From assembly GCA_029204225.1 (NCBI GenBank), contig CM055094.1, forward strand, positions 11,761,859-11,825,858: a stretch of 64,000 bases of DNA, written 5' to 3'. A program made the position numbers and the translations under genes. The notes beneath the pieces are model-generated. The model saw only the letters and a list, made by a program, of their open reading frames with translations. It did not search any database and had not been told where the DNA came from. Source of the DNA: Diphasiastrum complanatum (taxonomy: Eukaryota > Streptophyta > Lycopodiopsida > Lycopodiales > Lycopodiaceae). Positions 32,880 through 44,283 of the stretch are shown here, in pieces; position 1 is the stretch's first letter; each line of letters begins with the position of its first letter.

Positions 32880-33408
32880 ATTGTTGCTCTATACCCAACC
32901 ACCTCTACTAGATTACCTTCATCACTCACAATGCCACTAGCAGGTGGTTGAGGCACCTTACCAAGTGGATCAACATTGTCCTCGGAGGGCCCCAACTTAT
33001 TCACTTTCTCAAATTCTCAAAACTGAGATTCCAATTAATCTCATTTTAACAAAATTTACTAAACTCGTCTAATTCTACTACTGCTACATGTCTGCCCTTT
33101 TGGACAAGTTCACATGCACTAGTTGTGCCACTATCACTAAACAAGTCCAAAATCCAATCGACAAAATGAGAAAATATTTCAATTTATTTATTTACAAAAT
33201 ATTGAAACTTTTGGTATGGAGAAGCCACGGAACCAATCACTGGAGTTTTTAGCTTTTTTATCACTGTAGGAAAGTCGAAGCGATTTCCAAAGTCCAAGTT
33301 TCCTACAATGTTGTACTGCAACCATCAGTAGAAAAATAGTCAATGGTGAGATATTCAATCTCGTTGTAGAGATGAGCACGATTGAAATTTCGCACATTTG
33401 GCTTGTAC
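32880..33408 (-). pseudogene. Methyltransferase-like gene, 3' exon(s)
   Basis: An acceptor (TTTGTAG) precedes 33408. The reading is YKPNVRNFNRAHLYNEIEYL, TIDYFSTDG, a frameshift, VGNLDFGNRFDFPTVIKKLK, PYQKFQYFV, a TAA, then IEIFSHFVDWILDLFSDSGT and TSACELVQKGRHVAVVELDE. LDLFSDSGTT (33121-33153) followed by GRHVAVVELD (33067-33096) matches motif I, the S-adenosylmethionine-binding signature, of beta-class DNA methyltransferases, in which this motif is C-terminal. The first Gly of GSG is Asp here. A further coding-like tail runs to about 32880. No DPPY motif was found, so the assignment is inferred. Confidence 0.5.
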
Positions 33409-33510
33409 CTACAAATTATTCAAAATAAATAGTAAAAAAAAATAAAATAATAAAGAATGTATAAAAATAAGAATAATTTGTAAATGTGTTTAAACAAAAT
33501 CAGAATTTAC

Positions 33511-33645
33511 TAGATGGCATTCTCGATTCCTACATTGTAGATCTCAAGTAAGGCTTTGTGCACACCTACTTGTTGCCAACTGGAGCTCATTTTAGAGTAT
33601 ACTCTATTCATGGAACATACCTCCATGATAGCATTACAAGTAAAG
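33511..33645 (-). pseudogene. Methyltransferase-like gene, internal exon
   Basis: One frame reads from the edge of the copia element: CNAIMEVCSMNRVYSK, then SSSWQQVGVHKALLEIYNV and GIENAI, ending at a GTAAATT donor at 33510. The next exon starts 103 bp further on after TTTGTAG. Frame and splice sites agree with the exon at 32880-33408. Function of this part unknown. Confidence 0.45.
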
Positions 33646-33650
33646 GCTTT

Positions 33651-34497
33651 TTACATGACCTGGTCTAAGCCAAGTTTGGCTCTAAAAGTTTCAAACTTTT
33701 CTTTACTTAAAGCTTTTGTAAATATATCAGCAACTTGTAACAACGTAGAACAATGTACAATACCTATGTCTTCAGATTGGAATTTTTCATGCACAAAGTG
33801 ATATTTTACTTCAATATGTTTTGTCCTTGCATGAAAGATTGGATTTTTAGCCAATTGTATTCCGCTTTTACTGTCACAAAAAATAACAGTGGGATTTACC
33901 TGCTTCATGCCAATCTCACATAACAACTTACGTAGCCAAATAGCTTCCTGGGTAGCAGAACTCAACGCTTTATATTCGGCTTCTATGGAAGAAAGAGAAA
34001 TAGTATCTTGCTTCTTGCTAGACCATGAAGCCGCTACCAAAATTGAAGGTATAACCTGTTGTTGACTTTCTATCATCTATACTTCCAGCCCAATCAGCGT
34101 CAACATAACCTTGCAACTTAGGTAAAACACTTTGTCTTTTGTAGACTAGACCAAGGTTCGGTGTACCTTTTACATACCTCAAATTCCTTTTTGCAGCTTT
34201 CCAATGGTTCATAGTGGGTGATGACATGAATTGGCTAATCAAACTTACAGCATAGCAGATATCAAGACGTGTAGTTGTAAGATATATTAAACTTCCAACT
34301 AGCTGACGAAATAGTGTAGCATCAACATGTGCACTATCATCAATACGAGATAATTTCTTACCAGCTTCGCAAGAGGTGATGGAAGGTTTGCACTCTGTCA
34401 TGTGAAATCTCTCCAATATCTTGCCTACATACTTGTTTTGACATAACCTGATATCACTGCTAGTTTGCCATACTTCAACACCCAAGCAATAGTGCAT
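33651..34497 (-). pseudogene. Copia RT C-terminus and RNase H
   Basis: The frame at 34497-34018 has MHYCLGVEVWQTSSDIRLCQ, RQLVGSLIYLTTTRLDICYA and GYVDADWAGSIDDRKSTTGY. The next (34076-33651) has ASWSSKKQDTISLSSIEAEY, IFCDSKSGIQLAKNPIFHAR and KHIEVKYHFVHEK, then ADIFTKALSKEKF. These are the tether and RNase H motifs of copia pol, with catalytic D and E residues present. One frameshift separates the two parts near 34050, and a stop (TAA) precedes the first. Confidence 0.85.
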
Positions 34498-35673
34498 AAG
34501 ATCTTAATCTGTCATCTCAAATTGCTTGCACAAGTTGGCTTTGATAGAACGAGTGAGGTTCTCATCATTGCCAGTGATAATGATATCATCAACGTAAAGT
34601 ACAATCAAGGCAATGTTTTCATCATTTATAAGAACATAAAGATCTGAATTTGTTCTTACAAATCCATGTGAAAGAAAGTAACTGTCAATGCGTCCATATC
34701 ATGCGCGTGGCGCTTGCTTAAGGCCATAAAGTGCTTTGTGTAGTTTACATACTTTCTGTTCTTGCCCTTTTGCCATGAAGCCCTGCGGTTGGACCATGTA
34801 AACTTCTTCCTCTAAGTCACCATTCAAAATGCAGACTTCACATCCATTTGATGGATCTTCCACCCAAAATGAGATGCTAAGGCAATGATAAGGCATAGCG
34901 TAGTCCACTTAGCCACTGGAGCAATTGTCTCTTCATAGTCAATTCCTTTGCTTTGCTCATAACCCTTCACTACTAGGCGTGCCTTATACTTTGCTATTGT
35001 GCCATCCGCATGAAACTTTGTTCTAAACACCCATTTGTTGTCAATGGGTTTCTTTCCAAGTGGTAGATCAACCAACTCCCATGTATCATGTCTTTGGATG
35101 GATTGTATCTCTTCTTCCATTGCCCTTTGCCACTCTTTGTGATCTTTTGCCTCATCAAAGGTTGATGGCTCTCGACACTTCAAAATGTCAGTCATTAGGG
35201 CATAGTTCACATGATAACGATCGGGAGACTTCCTTTCCCGTGTCGATTTTCTCACTTCACTTTGTGTGCTAGATCCTGTTTGATTTAGCTTTGCGTCCTT
35301 CATGATCTTTTCATACCATTTTGGTATCTTAGATTCAGGTGATACACTACGTGGAGAGTACTTATCCCAAGGAGTGTCCAAGTAATGTCTCTTACTTCCA
35401 AACGGTTTCTCCTTTATTGCTCCTATTGGCAAGTACCTCCCCCTAGGCTCTTGGATAGGTGGTGTTCTTTCATATTCGCCCTTTCGACTTTCGTCTTCAC
35501 GTGCATCATTTTGTGGAGCATCTTCTTCATTTTCTTCCTCCAGAATTGTGGGAAGTCTCTTGATGCTTTCACCGCTTGCATGGTCTTCATCTTCATACCT
35601 ATGCGTTTCATCAAAGATCACATCTTTGCTAATGTGAATCTTGTTCATTACAGGATCAAAACACCTGTAAGCT
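34498..35673 (-). pseudogene. Copia reverse transcriptase, broken
   Basis: From 35648: NKIHISKDVIFDE (integrase tail), an acidic linker, [54 protein letters not shown], then a frameshift at about 34830 after [11 protein letters not shown]. The following frame has [18 protein letters not shown] and [14 protein letters not shown], then a TGA in place of a Trp codon, then the catalytic YVDDIIITG near 34575. All RT motifs are present but in three frames. Confidence 0.85.
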
Positions 35674-36385
35674 TTCGTTCTTTTGATGACGACTCTCCTT
35701 CGTCATCATCATCCTTGGATTTCTTAGAAATCCTTTTCCATCCTTTCTGCTTGCCTTTATCCAGCAAGGCTTGATCCTCCTGTGGGGTTTGTCTTGACTT
35801 CACCACTTCGTGACGCTGCTCTTCTTGCAACATGATTCCGTGGAAGTCTTCAAAAGTAGGCAACCTCTCCCTCGAAGCAATGCCGCTCACAAACATCTGT
35901 AGCCCTTCCGAGACACCGCTCATTGTGGTATGTACCAATTCAATATCTCTGATTGGTTCTCCAATCGCCACAAGTTGATCTCTCAGCTCCTTTATCCTGG
36001 TGAAGAAGGATCCCACTGATTCATTTTCTTCCATCCTTATTGTGTTCAATCTCGACTTTAAGAACATGGCTCGAGCTGGATTGCAAGTTTGAAATTGCAT
36101 TCTAAGAGCTTCCCAAGCTCCCCTAGCCGTCGTGGCATCACTTATGTGAGTGATCACATGGTCTTTCACTGAAAGATTGATCAAGGATAATGCGCTCTGT
36201 GCCTTTTTATCAAAGGCCCTTATGTCACCTGGAGTGGTATTTGGTCGGACTTCAATACCTGCCACGATTTCCCACAACTCTTTTTCCATCAAAATGCTCT
36301 TCATTTTGAATTTCCAGATGTTGTAGTTAGAAGCCCCATCAAGTTTGCTTTCATCGCCCAAAATTGCCTCATTGACGTTTGCCAT
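35648..36385 (-). CDS. Copia Gag, intact up to deletion junction
   Basis: 245 codons from a clear ATG (MANVNEAILGDESKLDGASN). It contains the LDGASNYNIWKFKMKSIL start typical of copia Gag, then ALSLINLSVKDHVITHI, AWEALRMQFQ, LKSRLNTIRMEENESVGSFF, and RIKELRDQLVAIGEPI (UBN2-type Gag core). It ends in a Lys/Asp/Ser-rich stretch. The zinc knuckle that should follow is missing. The last eleven codons read through the deletion junction out of frame and stop at 35648. It would form the capsid; in this copy, incomplete. Confidence 0.85.
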   Translation of the reverse strand: MANVNEAILGDESKLDGASNYNIWKFKMKSILMEKELWEIVAGIEVRPNTTPGDIRAFDKKAQSALSLINLSVKDHVITHISDATTARGAWEALRMQFQTCNPARAMFLKSRLNTIRMEENESVGSFFTRIKELRDQLVAIGEPIRDIELVHTTMSGVSEGLQMFVSGIASRERLPTFEDFHGIMLQEEQRHEVVKSRQTPQEDQALLDKGKQKGWKRISKKSKDDDDEGESSSKERKLTGVLIL

Positions 36386-37627
36386 CTCCGAACTGCTTAA
36401 AACTTCACCTGTAGGCTATAAAGTGTATGCTAGAGCCAACTGTGATGTTAGAAATCGATAATAATGACCTGCAATTTTTAGCTTACCAGGCCACCCGCTG
36501 CTCTTTTGCCAAATTGAAAGCCAAATTGGCGTCGTTTTCCAAAATGCTTCACATCACCAACTCCCAGCTTCCTGCCCAGTGGAATGGTGAAATCACTTCT
36601 GACGCACTTCGAACACTTTCTCCACGGCAATCACTCTGTTTTGGTGTCCCGTACTTGCAGGTACAGTCAGGGTGCCCTTCGTTTGGAGGCTATAGCCTTT
36701 TGTTTGGTCAAAATAGGCTAAAGGAGGTGAAAATAAGGGCAATTTGGGTTTTTGAACTGTTTCTTCAGTGTGAAGAAACTTCACCCTTCAAAGACTTGGG
36801 ACCCAACAATTTTTTCAGTTTGAAGATTTTTAATGAAGTTGCAATGCACTTTGCACTTCAGACCCCTTCAATCCAACGGATCCTTTAGATCCAACGACCC
36901 ACCTATTGTGAAATAACCATCGTCGATCTGTATGAATCGAGATCGGACGGCTGTCAATGCTTTTGTGCATTGATCAAAGGCCTTCGAAGCACTGAACACT
37001 TCGGGCCGCTAGTTGATGATTAGGACTGAGCCCGCGAGAGCTCCCGCGACCTCTCCTCCTCCTCTCTTTCTCAGCGATGGAGTTTTCTCTCTCCTTCACG
37101 GGCTATGGCAGCTCCACATGGATCGAACTGGCTGCCTTCCTCTTCCACGGCCAGTCGCGGCCTCCCTACCGCTGAATCGCGCTACCAGGGCGCCCATTCC
37201 CAGCCTCTCACAGCTTTGAAAACGTCCTCCTACAAGGAGATATCTCAAATTTTGTCCCTTGAAACCCTAAAAATTTTGAAGAGAAGAATATATTGAGCTT
37301 TACTCAGGCTTTCCCTAAGCTTTCCTTTGCAGCTCCTAACTGGCTGAGGTCGTCCTACTGTAGGTTATCTTCTACTCCAAACCGCTCTTCAAATGATATT
37401 CGATTGGATTCAAACCAATCACAAACGCCAAGCAACCCTCCAGAAGAATTTTTTAGCTTCAAAATTGCTTGCTTTCTGATTCAACCAGCAATTCCCTGTC
37501 TCTGAATTCTTTTTACAGTTTTGAGCCGTTCAACGAATCTCCACAGACTCAGTTTTGTGCTTCCTAGCCAACAAACCGTCGTGAATTCGCAGCTCTCTAT
37601 TCTTGTCCGGTGATTCCAGCCACCAAG
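36386..37627 (-). other. Long leader of the copia element
   Basis: About 1.24 kb separates the primer site from the gag ATG, much longer than the usual copia leader of a few hundred bases. It holds purine-rich (on the minus strand) segments near 37040-37100 and no recognised protein. Confidence 0.5.
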
Positions 37628-37640
37628 GGCTCTGATACCA
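37628..37640 (-). other. Primer-binding site (tRNA-iMet)
   Basis: On the minus strand TGGTATCAGAGCC, a perfect 13-base match. Confidence 0.9.
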
Positions 37641-38148
37641 AGTTAAGAAAACACAATTGAAAACACCCGACCGGATCAATCACCACAACACAACGTCAAG
37701 TGCAACAAGAATTCAGAATTGCTCTCTTCAAACTGTATATTCAACTACTTTGTAAGTACAAAGATGAATTCCTTAAAAACACTCAAAGGGCTCGTAAAAG
37801 AAAGATGGCCCGATAACTCTAGAACTAAGCACACGTGGTGCCGTCGAAATAAGAAAGCAATGTATAAGTCGATCATTGCTATTTTAACTAAAATTGTATG
37901 AAATATCTACAATGCAAAGGGTGTAGGGTCTTCTTTTCACAAATTTTGATATTTCTCTTGCATTGCCTTGTTGATTTATATGAAAACAAGGGAGATATGT
38001 TGAGCATGGATAAACAACATTGAGAGAAAAAAAATACATAAAATGATTATGATATCTAAAAGCTTTGAAGATAACTGCTCATGCTTAACATATAATATTT
38101 TTTCACATCAATGATTAACAATTAGAAACTTTAAAAAGAAAAACTTAC

Positions 38149-38284
38149 TATATCTCGAATAAAATTAAATATCTTTGAAGCTTCTCATCCTTGGAGTTGA
38201 TAGGGTATAATTGTTGACACTCAACCCAATCTTGATAATTGAGTCTCTTAACTATTGCCTCTTGCACTTTCACGAAAAGTTTGT
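38149..38284 (-). pseudogene. Methyltransferase-like gene, exon with strong splice sites
   Basis: Acceptor TTTTTTTTCAG precedes 38284, donor GTAAGT follows 38149. The frame is open throughout: KLFVKVQEAIVKRLNYQDWV, then ECQQLYPINSKDEKLQRYLI. No domain is recognised. It shows that a spliced host-type gene runs on this strand just outside the copia element. Confidence 0.5.
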
Positions 38285-38373
38285 CTGAAAAAAAATAAAA
38301 ATATTAGAATAAAAAAATGAAAATATGATAAAAATATATAAAATCAACATTTAAAAACTAAAATCTTTTTTAC

Positions 38374-38602
38374 ATCTCTAAAAGCCTAAGCTATCCGTTG
38401 CTCTTGACAAAACGCTCACAACGACATCTTGCAAAAGAATGCCTTGCATATTTTCCACTCATATATTATCATATCTTGAGGGATGAGAGCAAGTGCTAGC
38501 TGAGAGAATTATTTTTCTTCAAAAAAGACAACCCTTTTGGAATATGTCCTTTTTATTTCAAACTTCTCCCACTTATCAAAGATTGTCAACAAGATCCCAA
38601 AT
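38374..38602 (-). pseudogene. Methyltransferase-like gene, exon with stops
   Basis: Acceptor TTTTTTTAG precedes 38602, donor GTAAAA follows 38374. The frame reads FGILLTIFDKWEKFEIKRTY, SKRVVFFEEK, a TAA, FSQLALALIPQDMIIYEW. In another frame GKYARHSFARCRCERFVKSN is coherent. Internal stops and a likely frameshift show decay. Confidence 0.45.
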
Positions 38603-38699
38603 CTAAAAAAAAACATTTCTTGTGTAAGGTAGAGAAAAATGAAATTGTATATTAAAAAAAATCGAACAAATAAAAGAAAAACAGGACTCTTGAAATTAC

Positions 38700-39030
38700 C
38701 TATCCAGTACGAAAGGCCAATTGAAAAAAGTTATCATATTTTGTTAGGGAAGAAACTAGATTATTTTCTAAAAGAAAAGGCTCGTCTCTAGTGCACAGAG
38801 GCATTTTAATTGAATATTTGTCTTGTCACCTTCTTTGTGGAGTCTAAGGTACTCCTTGTGAAAGAACATGATTCTCCGTATGACTGTCATTTTCAGTCTG
38901 TAGTCTTGATCAATGTTATGGTCCCAATCAAGAAGCTTGGCCTCCTCAACAGTCAAGCTAGCAAAAATAATCGCACTACCTTGTCTAAATTATTGGATGT
39001 GTGGGGACTCAATTGAAAGCTCTTTTTGGC
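38700..39030 (-). pseudogene. Methyltransferase-like gene, exon
   Basis: Acceptor TTTACAG precedes 39030, donor GTAATT follows 38700. The reading is QKELSIESPHIQ, a TAA (from CAA), FRQGSAIIFASLTVEEAKLL, DWDHNIDQDYRLKMTVIRRI and MFFHKEYLRLHKEGDKTN, then a frameshift, then PLCTRDEPFLLENNLVSSLT and KYDNFFQLAFRTG. Composition and length suggest a real former exon. Confidence 0.45.
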
Positions 39031-39103
39031 CTGTAAACAATGAAATCAACCTAAAATAAAAAAAAAATCTATAGGAATTTAGTAATTGAATATCAAAATC
39101 TAC

Positions 39104-39400
39104 TATTGTGGCACAGTCAACAAGGTAACGAGTAACTATAGCTTGGGTGTAGTCTTTAAACTCTAATTTGAGATTATGTACATGAGATGGGTTTGGTTTT
39201 TTGATTTCCATTGGCATATCACTAGTGATTGGGTCAATGGGAGGTCCTTCACATTGTTCAATGTCCAGAATAAAAGTAGTTTTTCGAATTTTCATAAATT
39301 TGGATTTTCATTCTGGCCACATTTCTACTCGTTGAATCAAGGGTAATCTTAGCACCTACTAAATTTAAATTCATAGTTTGAGTTTGGGGCCTTATGTGTA
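39104..39400 (-). pseudogene. Methyltransferase-like gene, exon next to Tat-like LTR
   Basis: Two frames are coherent: TMNLNLVGAKITLDSTSRNV then ARMKIQIYE (about 39390-39300), and KTTFILDIEQCEGPPIDPIT followed by KLEFKDYTQAIVTRYLVDCA (39280-39104), ending at a possible GTAGAT donor. The change of frame is near 39290. The left LTR of the Tat-like element lies about 50 bp further right. Confidence 0.4.
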
Positions 39401-39446
39401 ACCTTTAGTTTTTGGAGTCATAGTTTTAATTTTTTTTGTCTTAAGT

Positions 39447-40609
39447 TGTTGGCTGATTCTGATGAATCCCCAAGATACTCGGACAGAGCAACTCAAGAGC
39501 ACCTCTCACCTTAGACCGAGGAGGTCTCTGAGAAGACTAGACAAATGAAGACTGAGACCCGAGTATGAGAACCGAGAAATACTAGCTAGGAAAGACATGC
39601 AAGATCTGTGTAAGCCTCATGGTGAATCCCGAAAGATGGAATGACCATGTAGGAACTAGTATTTCTAGGCAAATGTAATAAATGCAAGTAGACACCTCTT
39701 AAAGAAAGTAGAGTGAGCCACCTTTTGATGGTGACCTCTAGTGGAGAGCATTATTCCACTTGTAATTTGTGAAATGTGGAAATTCCACTAGGATGCCACC
39801 TAAGGAGCTCTCTTGCTTATTTAAGAGACTCCCTCTTTGAGTAGAGGAGCTTTTTGAGAATTGTATCAACTCCATGCTGAAATAAGAAGAGCTTCCACGA
39901 GTTAGATGCATCCTTTGAGCTCCTTGATCATGATGGTTTTATTGAGTGATGCCCCTATGATCATGCCCTTCCATTCATTGTGTGTGGTTGTGGACTGTAG
40001 AGTGGATTAGATTTGCTGTTTTGTAGAGTGGATTAGCTTTCTTGCTTTCTTGTGGATTAATGTAGGAACTAGCATTCAGGTAAACTAAATAGGCTGGATC
40101 TGTGGTGTGATTATTGCATATCTCTGTACAATCCAATTTTTGTTCTTGGGATGTCCAAGAATCAATAGACTGGTTGGTTTCTTGATTCTTGGACTTCTAA
40201 CATGTTGTAGTTTAGTTCTTGTTTTTTGTTTATCAATCTATGCAAGTGTAGCTCAGTGTTAGTATATTGTAGGGTCTGATTCAGTTCGTTTAAAGAATAG
40301 GTAGTTGTAGAATCTTCTGAACGTTCATTTGGGTTGCATGCTGATCTGTGAATGAGTGTTCTTGGCTTGCATCCTATGTAGAATGTAAGTGTGTTCAAGA
40401 GTGACGACCCCAAGTAGTCCTCTGACAGGCAGGACAAAAACAATAATACAACATTAATCTGTTTCCTTATGCCTGGGTTGGCATCGTAAAGTCAAGAAAC
40501 CATCTAACGAATGCCATGAAGCCTGATAACAAGCAAAAACTGTTCTGAAGAATTGGCAAGAAAAGAAGCTATAGTAAACAGATCCTCTGGAGCCGGGAAT
40601 CTATAAACA
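39447..40609 (+). repeat. 5' LTR of Tat/Athila-like element
   Basis: 1163 bp, TGTTGG...AAACA. It includes 39664-40224, absent from the 3' LTR, which carries a TATA-like GCTTATTTAAGAG near 39816 and so probably the promoter. Confidence 0.85.
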
Positions 40610-40610
40610 T

Positions 40611-40624
40611 TTGGCGCCGTTGCC
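40611..40624 (+). other. Primer-binding site, TGGCGCC type
   Basis: TTGGCGCCGTTGCC lies one base after the LTR end; this site class is used by Tat and Athila gypsy elements. Confidence 0.85.
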
Positions 40625-40732
40625 CATTGAACTCCAACACCTTCTACATCAGAAACCCGCAACCTTGCCCACGTTCAGATCACTGCAAGCGCATTCTAAA
40701 TCTTTAAAAACACATCTGAGTTTCTGTAGCTG

Positions 40733-41545
40733 AACAGAGCCGCTCCATTGGCTACATTATTACCCAGATCCACGAGTTGTTAGACTCGCCAATCACTTGT
40801 AACCAAACATAATAACAGACTTGGATTTCATTCTATCCAAGCTCCCGCTCCTCTAGTTTTCTCATGCTTCACATCTCAACCGGAGCTTTAGCTAAAACCT
40901 CAACCGGAGCTCACGTTTAGATCTCAACCGAAGCACCATCTTCAAATCTCAACCGGAGCTTCAGCTCAATTCTCAACCAGAGCCCAGTTCAAATTGCAAT
41001 CGGAGCTCACGCTCAAATCTCAATCAAAGGCCTCAAAGCAATCTCAACCGAAGCTCTCTGTGAAATCTCACCCGGAACTCTCTGTGAAATTTCAACCGAA
41101 GCAAGCCACTGAACAGAGCCACCCCGTTGGCTGCATCATTGCCCAAATCCACGAGCTGATAGACTCACAAATCCATTGTTAACAAACGCCAACACATTCA
41201 TGGATTTACTTCTACACAGGCTCACACTCCTTCCGTCCCCTCACGCTAAAATCTCAACCGGAGCTCTCTGTAAAATCTCAACCGGAGCTCTCTGTCAAAT
41301 CTCAACTGGAGCTCTCTTCAGATCTCAACCGAAGCACCGCTTCAGATCTCAACTGGAGGGCCTCCTCAAATCTCAACCAAAGCACTGCTTCAGATCTCAA
41401 CCGGAGCCCTCTTCAGATCTCAACGGAAGCACCATCTTCAAATCTCAACCGAAGCTCCAGTTCAAATCTCAATCGGAGCTCACGCTCCCATCTCAACAGG
41501 AGATCCAGCTCAACTCTCAATCGGAGCTCACGCTCCCATCTCAGC
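40733..41545 (+). repeat. Minisatellite in two blocks, units TCTCAACCGGAGCTC
   Basis: A roughly 24-26 bp unit with the core TCTCAACCGGAGCTC recurs about 10 times at 40870-41105 and about 12 times at 41240-41545, with variants AACCGAAGC and AATCGGAGC. Each block is preceded by a similar unique segment (AACAGAGCC...TTGGCT...GATCCACGAG) at 40733 and 41111, so a unit of about 378 bp was duplicated as a whole. Confidence 0.85.
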
Positions 41546-41599
41546 CGATGAGATTCTATCTGATCTGGACAGCAAGACTTCCTCACCACCGCCACTGAC

Positions 41600-43770
41600 A
41601 ACACTCCATTATGACCACCGCATCACTTCGCAACCATCGCCATCTACCGCAAACAAACAAACGGACCACCTCGGCAACCACCTCCATCCGTTTCCGTAAT
41701 CACATACACTGTAACCACACCTGCCTTCACCTGTCGCACCCGAATCAACCCACCAACAGATACCCTACGGCTACCCTCGACCACACCCACCTTACGGACC
41801 ACCTCCACCTCCATTCACAATCACCCTACCACCGTATTGCCCCACACCATCCGCAACATTTTACACTCTCCCCACCTTACGGACCACCTCCACCTACATC
41901 AGCATACACCATCCCGACAGCCTTCCATAAAAAACACCTGCAATCACACAACCCTACGACTAACCTCAGACCACCTTTAACCGCAATTCACAAAGATCGC
42001 AACGGACCACAACGGACCGCAACGGACCACAACAGACCGCAACTGACCACCCCCTCACCTACACTTCAACCCTTCTACCGCAAACAAACACCTGCATTCA
42101 CCATTCACCAGCACCAACCCGCAATCCAACCGTAACCCTCCAACTAAACCACACTACACTGCCTAACTAAATTGAACCGTTACCACCACATTACCCATCA
42201 CAACCGCCCTCCGTCGCACACAACCAACATGCCACCCTCTACCCACACTCGCATACCACCGCAATAGCCGCTTTCCACTCATCCACCGTAGAAACAGTCA
42301 TACACCGCCATCACACACCTTGAATCTTCCACCGCAGGCAACTGCATCCCACCTATCGCACCACCCGTTTTCACCCATAGGAACCGTCATCCATCATAAC
42401 CATAGACATTGTAGTATATCGCAACCGTACGGATTGTAAACAATCGCAAACCACCGTCATCCATCGCAAACTGTACGAACTGCAATCCACCGTAACCAGT
42501 AGGAACAGCAACCCACCGCAAACCGTTGCCACCCATCCCGAACCGTAGGATCCATCCACCATCGCAAACACACGCAACTCACTGTCATCGATTCTTGTCA
42601 ATCCTCGTAACCGTTTCCGAGTGACACCGTTCGGCCCGCAAATCACCGCACAACTCCACAATCACCTCATCTCCGTTCTCGACCTGTGGAAACCGCAAGC
42701 CATCCACCATTCAGCCATAGTGGCCTCAGTCACCTCCAACCTGAGCGTCTTCAAACCATAATCAACAATAACACCCGCTTCACACCTCTCCATCTCCATT
42801 TGTCCTTATATCCATCCCAATACCATCCCCACACACACGACCACTGCATTCACCTACACTCATCTCCATTCGCCATCCTCGCATCAGATCCCACGTGACC
42901 ACGATACACCAGCCCGTAACTAACCACAATTGACTGCAATCCAGTCGACCACCAACCACCGCCACCAATCCGCATACTGCCTACAGTCACCTTTCACGCA
43001 CAACAAATTACCCCCAAACGCCTTCACCCATAAACAACTACACCCCACCCAACGAGAAAACCACAACACATAACCTACCATCAATCGCCACATCTGCATT
43101 CACCAATACACCATCTACATTTGCCTACGATCCACACAGATAACATTACACCTGCAAACAAGCCAATCTTAACTACGCCCGCCCTGAACTACAGATACAT
43201 CACAATCTTCCACAGACGCACACACCCACACCCCATCTCCATTCACCCTCGCACTACAGTACCTCACCTTGGACTGCATTCCATCCAAAAACTGTGAACC
43301 ACCGTTTTCACCCGTCCCAACTGCAGTAGTCTGCCATCGCCCCATTACGACTACACACCAACTGCCTCCGCATAGCACCACCACTGCCCGCAAGCATTCG
43401 CTGAAGCCGCACTCACCCGTCTCCAACGTAGTAAACCGTATCCCTCCATTCTCAACCGCAGATAACCACCACTGATCGCACCAGTCAACATCCCTCCGTA
43501 ATCAGCCGCAATCTACCGTAGCCACCGCAACCCCAATCAACCATAGCTAAATGTAACTGAACGCAGCTAACCGCAACCATCCGTCAACCGCATCAGCTAG
43601 CAAATAATCACAACCCCCCGTAACCGTAAATCGTAAATCGTAGGGACCGCAAAACACCAAAAAAAAAATCTAAAAAAATCCAAAAGCCACCAAAAATCCA
43701 AAAAATACCAAAGATTCTAAAAAATCCAAAAACTCTAGAAACACATACCCAACACCAAAACGACACAACC
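41600..43770 (+). other. C-rich, G-poor leader segment
   Basis: About 2.1 kb made largely of ACC, CAC and CCGCAAC words. The plus strand is rich in C and A and poor in G. Frames such as 41611-42135 (His/Pro/Thr-rich) are by-products of this composition. It lies between the primer site and gag. Confidence 0.75.
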
Positions 43771-43777
43771 GTACCCA

Positions 43778-44283
43778 ATGGCCGACAATACAGATCCTGA
43801 AATCCCAGAAGATTATCCATACGAGATCAAGTCCCTTGTAGCTGAACAAATCAGACGTCATAGGTTCTACCGAATGCGAGCCGAACTCCAAGAGCCATCC
43901 ACAAACCCGTTTGACGGGGACAAGAACCTGATAGAGTCAAGTCTTCACGAGCACGATCCCATTTTGATGGTACTAAGCCCTCGCGGGTCAGAACCAACCC
44001 TAATGGAGTTTCTGCTACCCACGGAGCTCATCTTGAGAGACGTACACCAAAACTAGATCTACCAAAGTTTGATGGTAGTTTGGACCCTCAAATATTTTTG
44101 CAAATCTTTGAGAATGCATGTGATGTATATGGCGAATTATCCCCCGATGCTATGGTCCAACTGTTTTCGATGACCATGATTGCTAAAGCACGCGATTGGT
44201 TTTTCAACCTTGATCGTGAAGATAAGACAGACTGGTCAATTTTGAAAGAGTCTTTTATCAGATGCTCATCATCTGGTTCCTAG
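43778..44283 (+). pseudogene. Gypsy Gag of the Tat/Athila-like element
   Basis: The frame from ATG 43778 reads MADNTDPEIPEDYPYEIKSL with FRMRAELQEPSTNPFDG-type sequence and stops at 44054. After a frameshift near 44050, LPKFDGSLDPQIFLQIFENA, SPDAMVQLFSMTMIAKARDW and LKESFI match the retrotransposon Gag core. The knuckle follows at 44625. Confidence 0.75.

Larger units (their letters stand above)
33651..37950 (-). mobile_element. Ty1/copia element with internal deletion
   Basis: Minus-strand copia with, in order from the right, a probable 5' LTR (about 37645-37950), a perfect iMet primer site (37628-37640), a long leader, intact gag (35648-36385), then RT and RNase H. Protease and most of integrase are missing: gag changes to the last integrase residues near 35675. 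No 3' LTR was found on the left, where host-like exon sequence follows the pol stop almost directly. The insertion divides the exons of the methyltransferase-like gene. Confidence 0.8.

Noticed and set aside
41611-43475. His/Pro/Thr-rich plus-strand frames and their minus-strand counterparts
   Set aside because: By-products of the C-rich, G-poor composition of the element leader.
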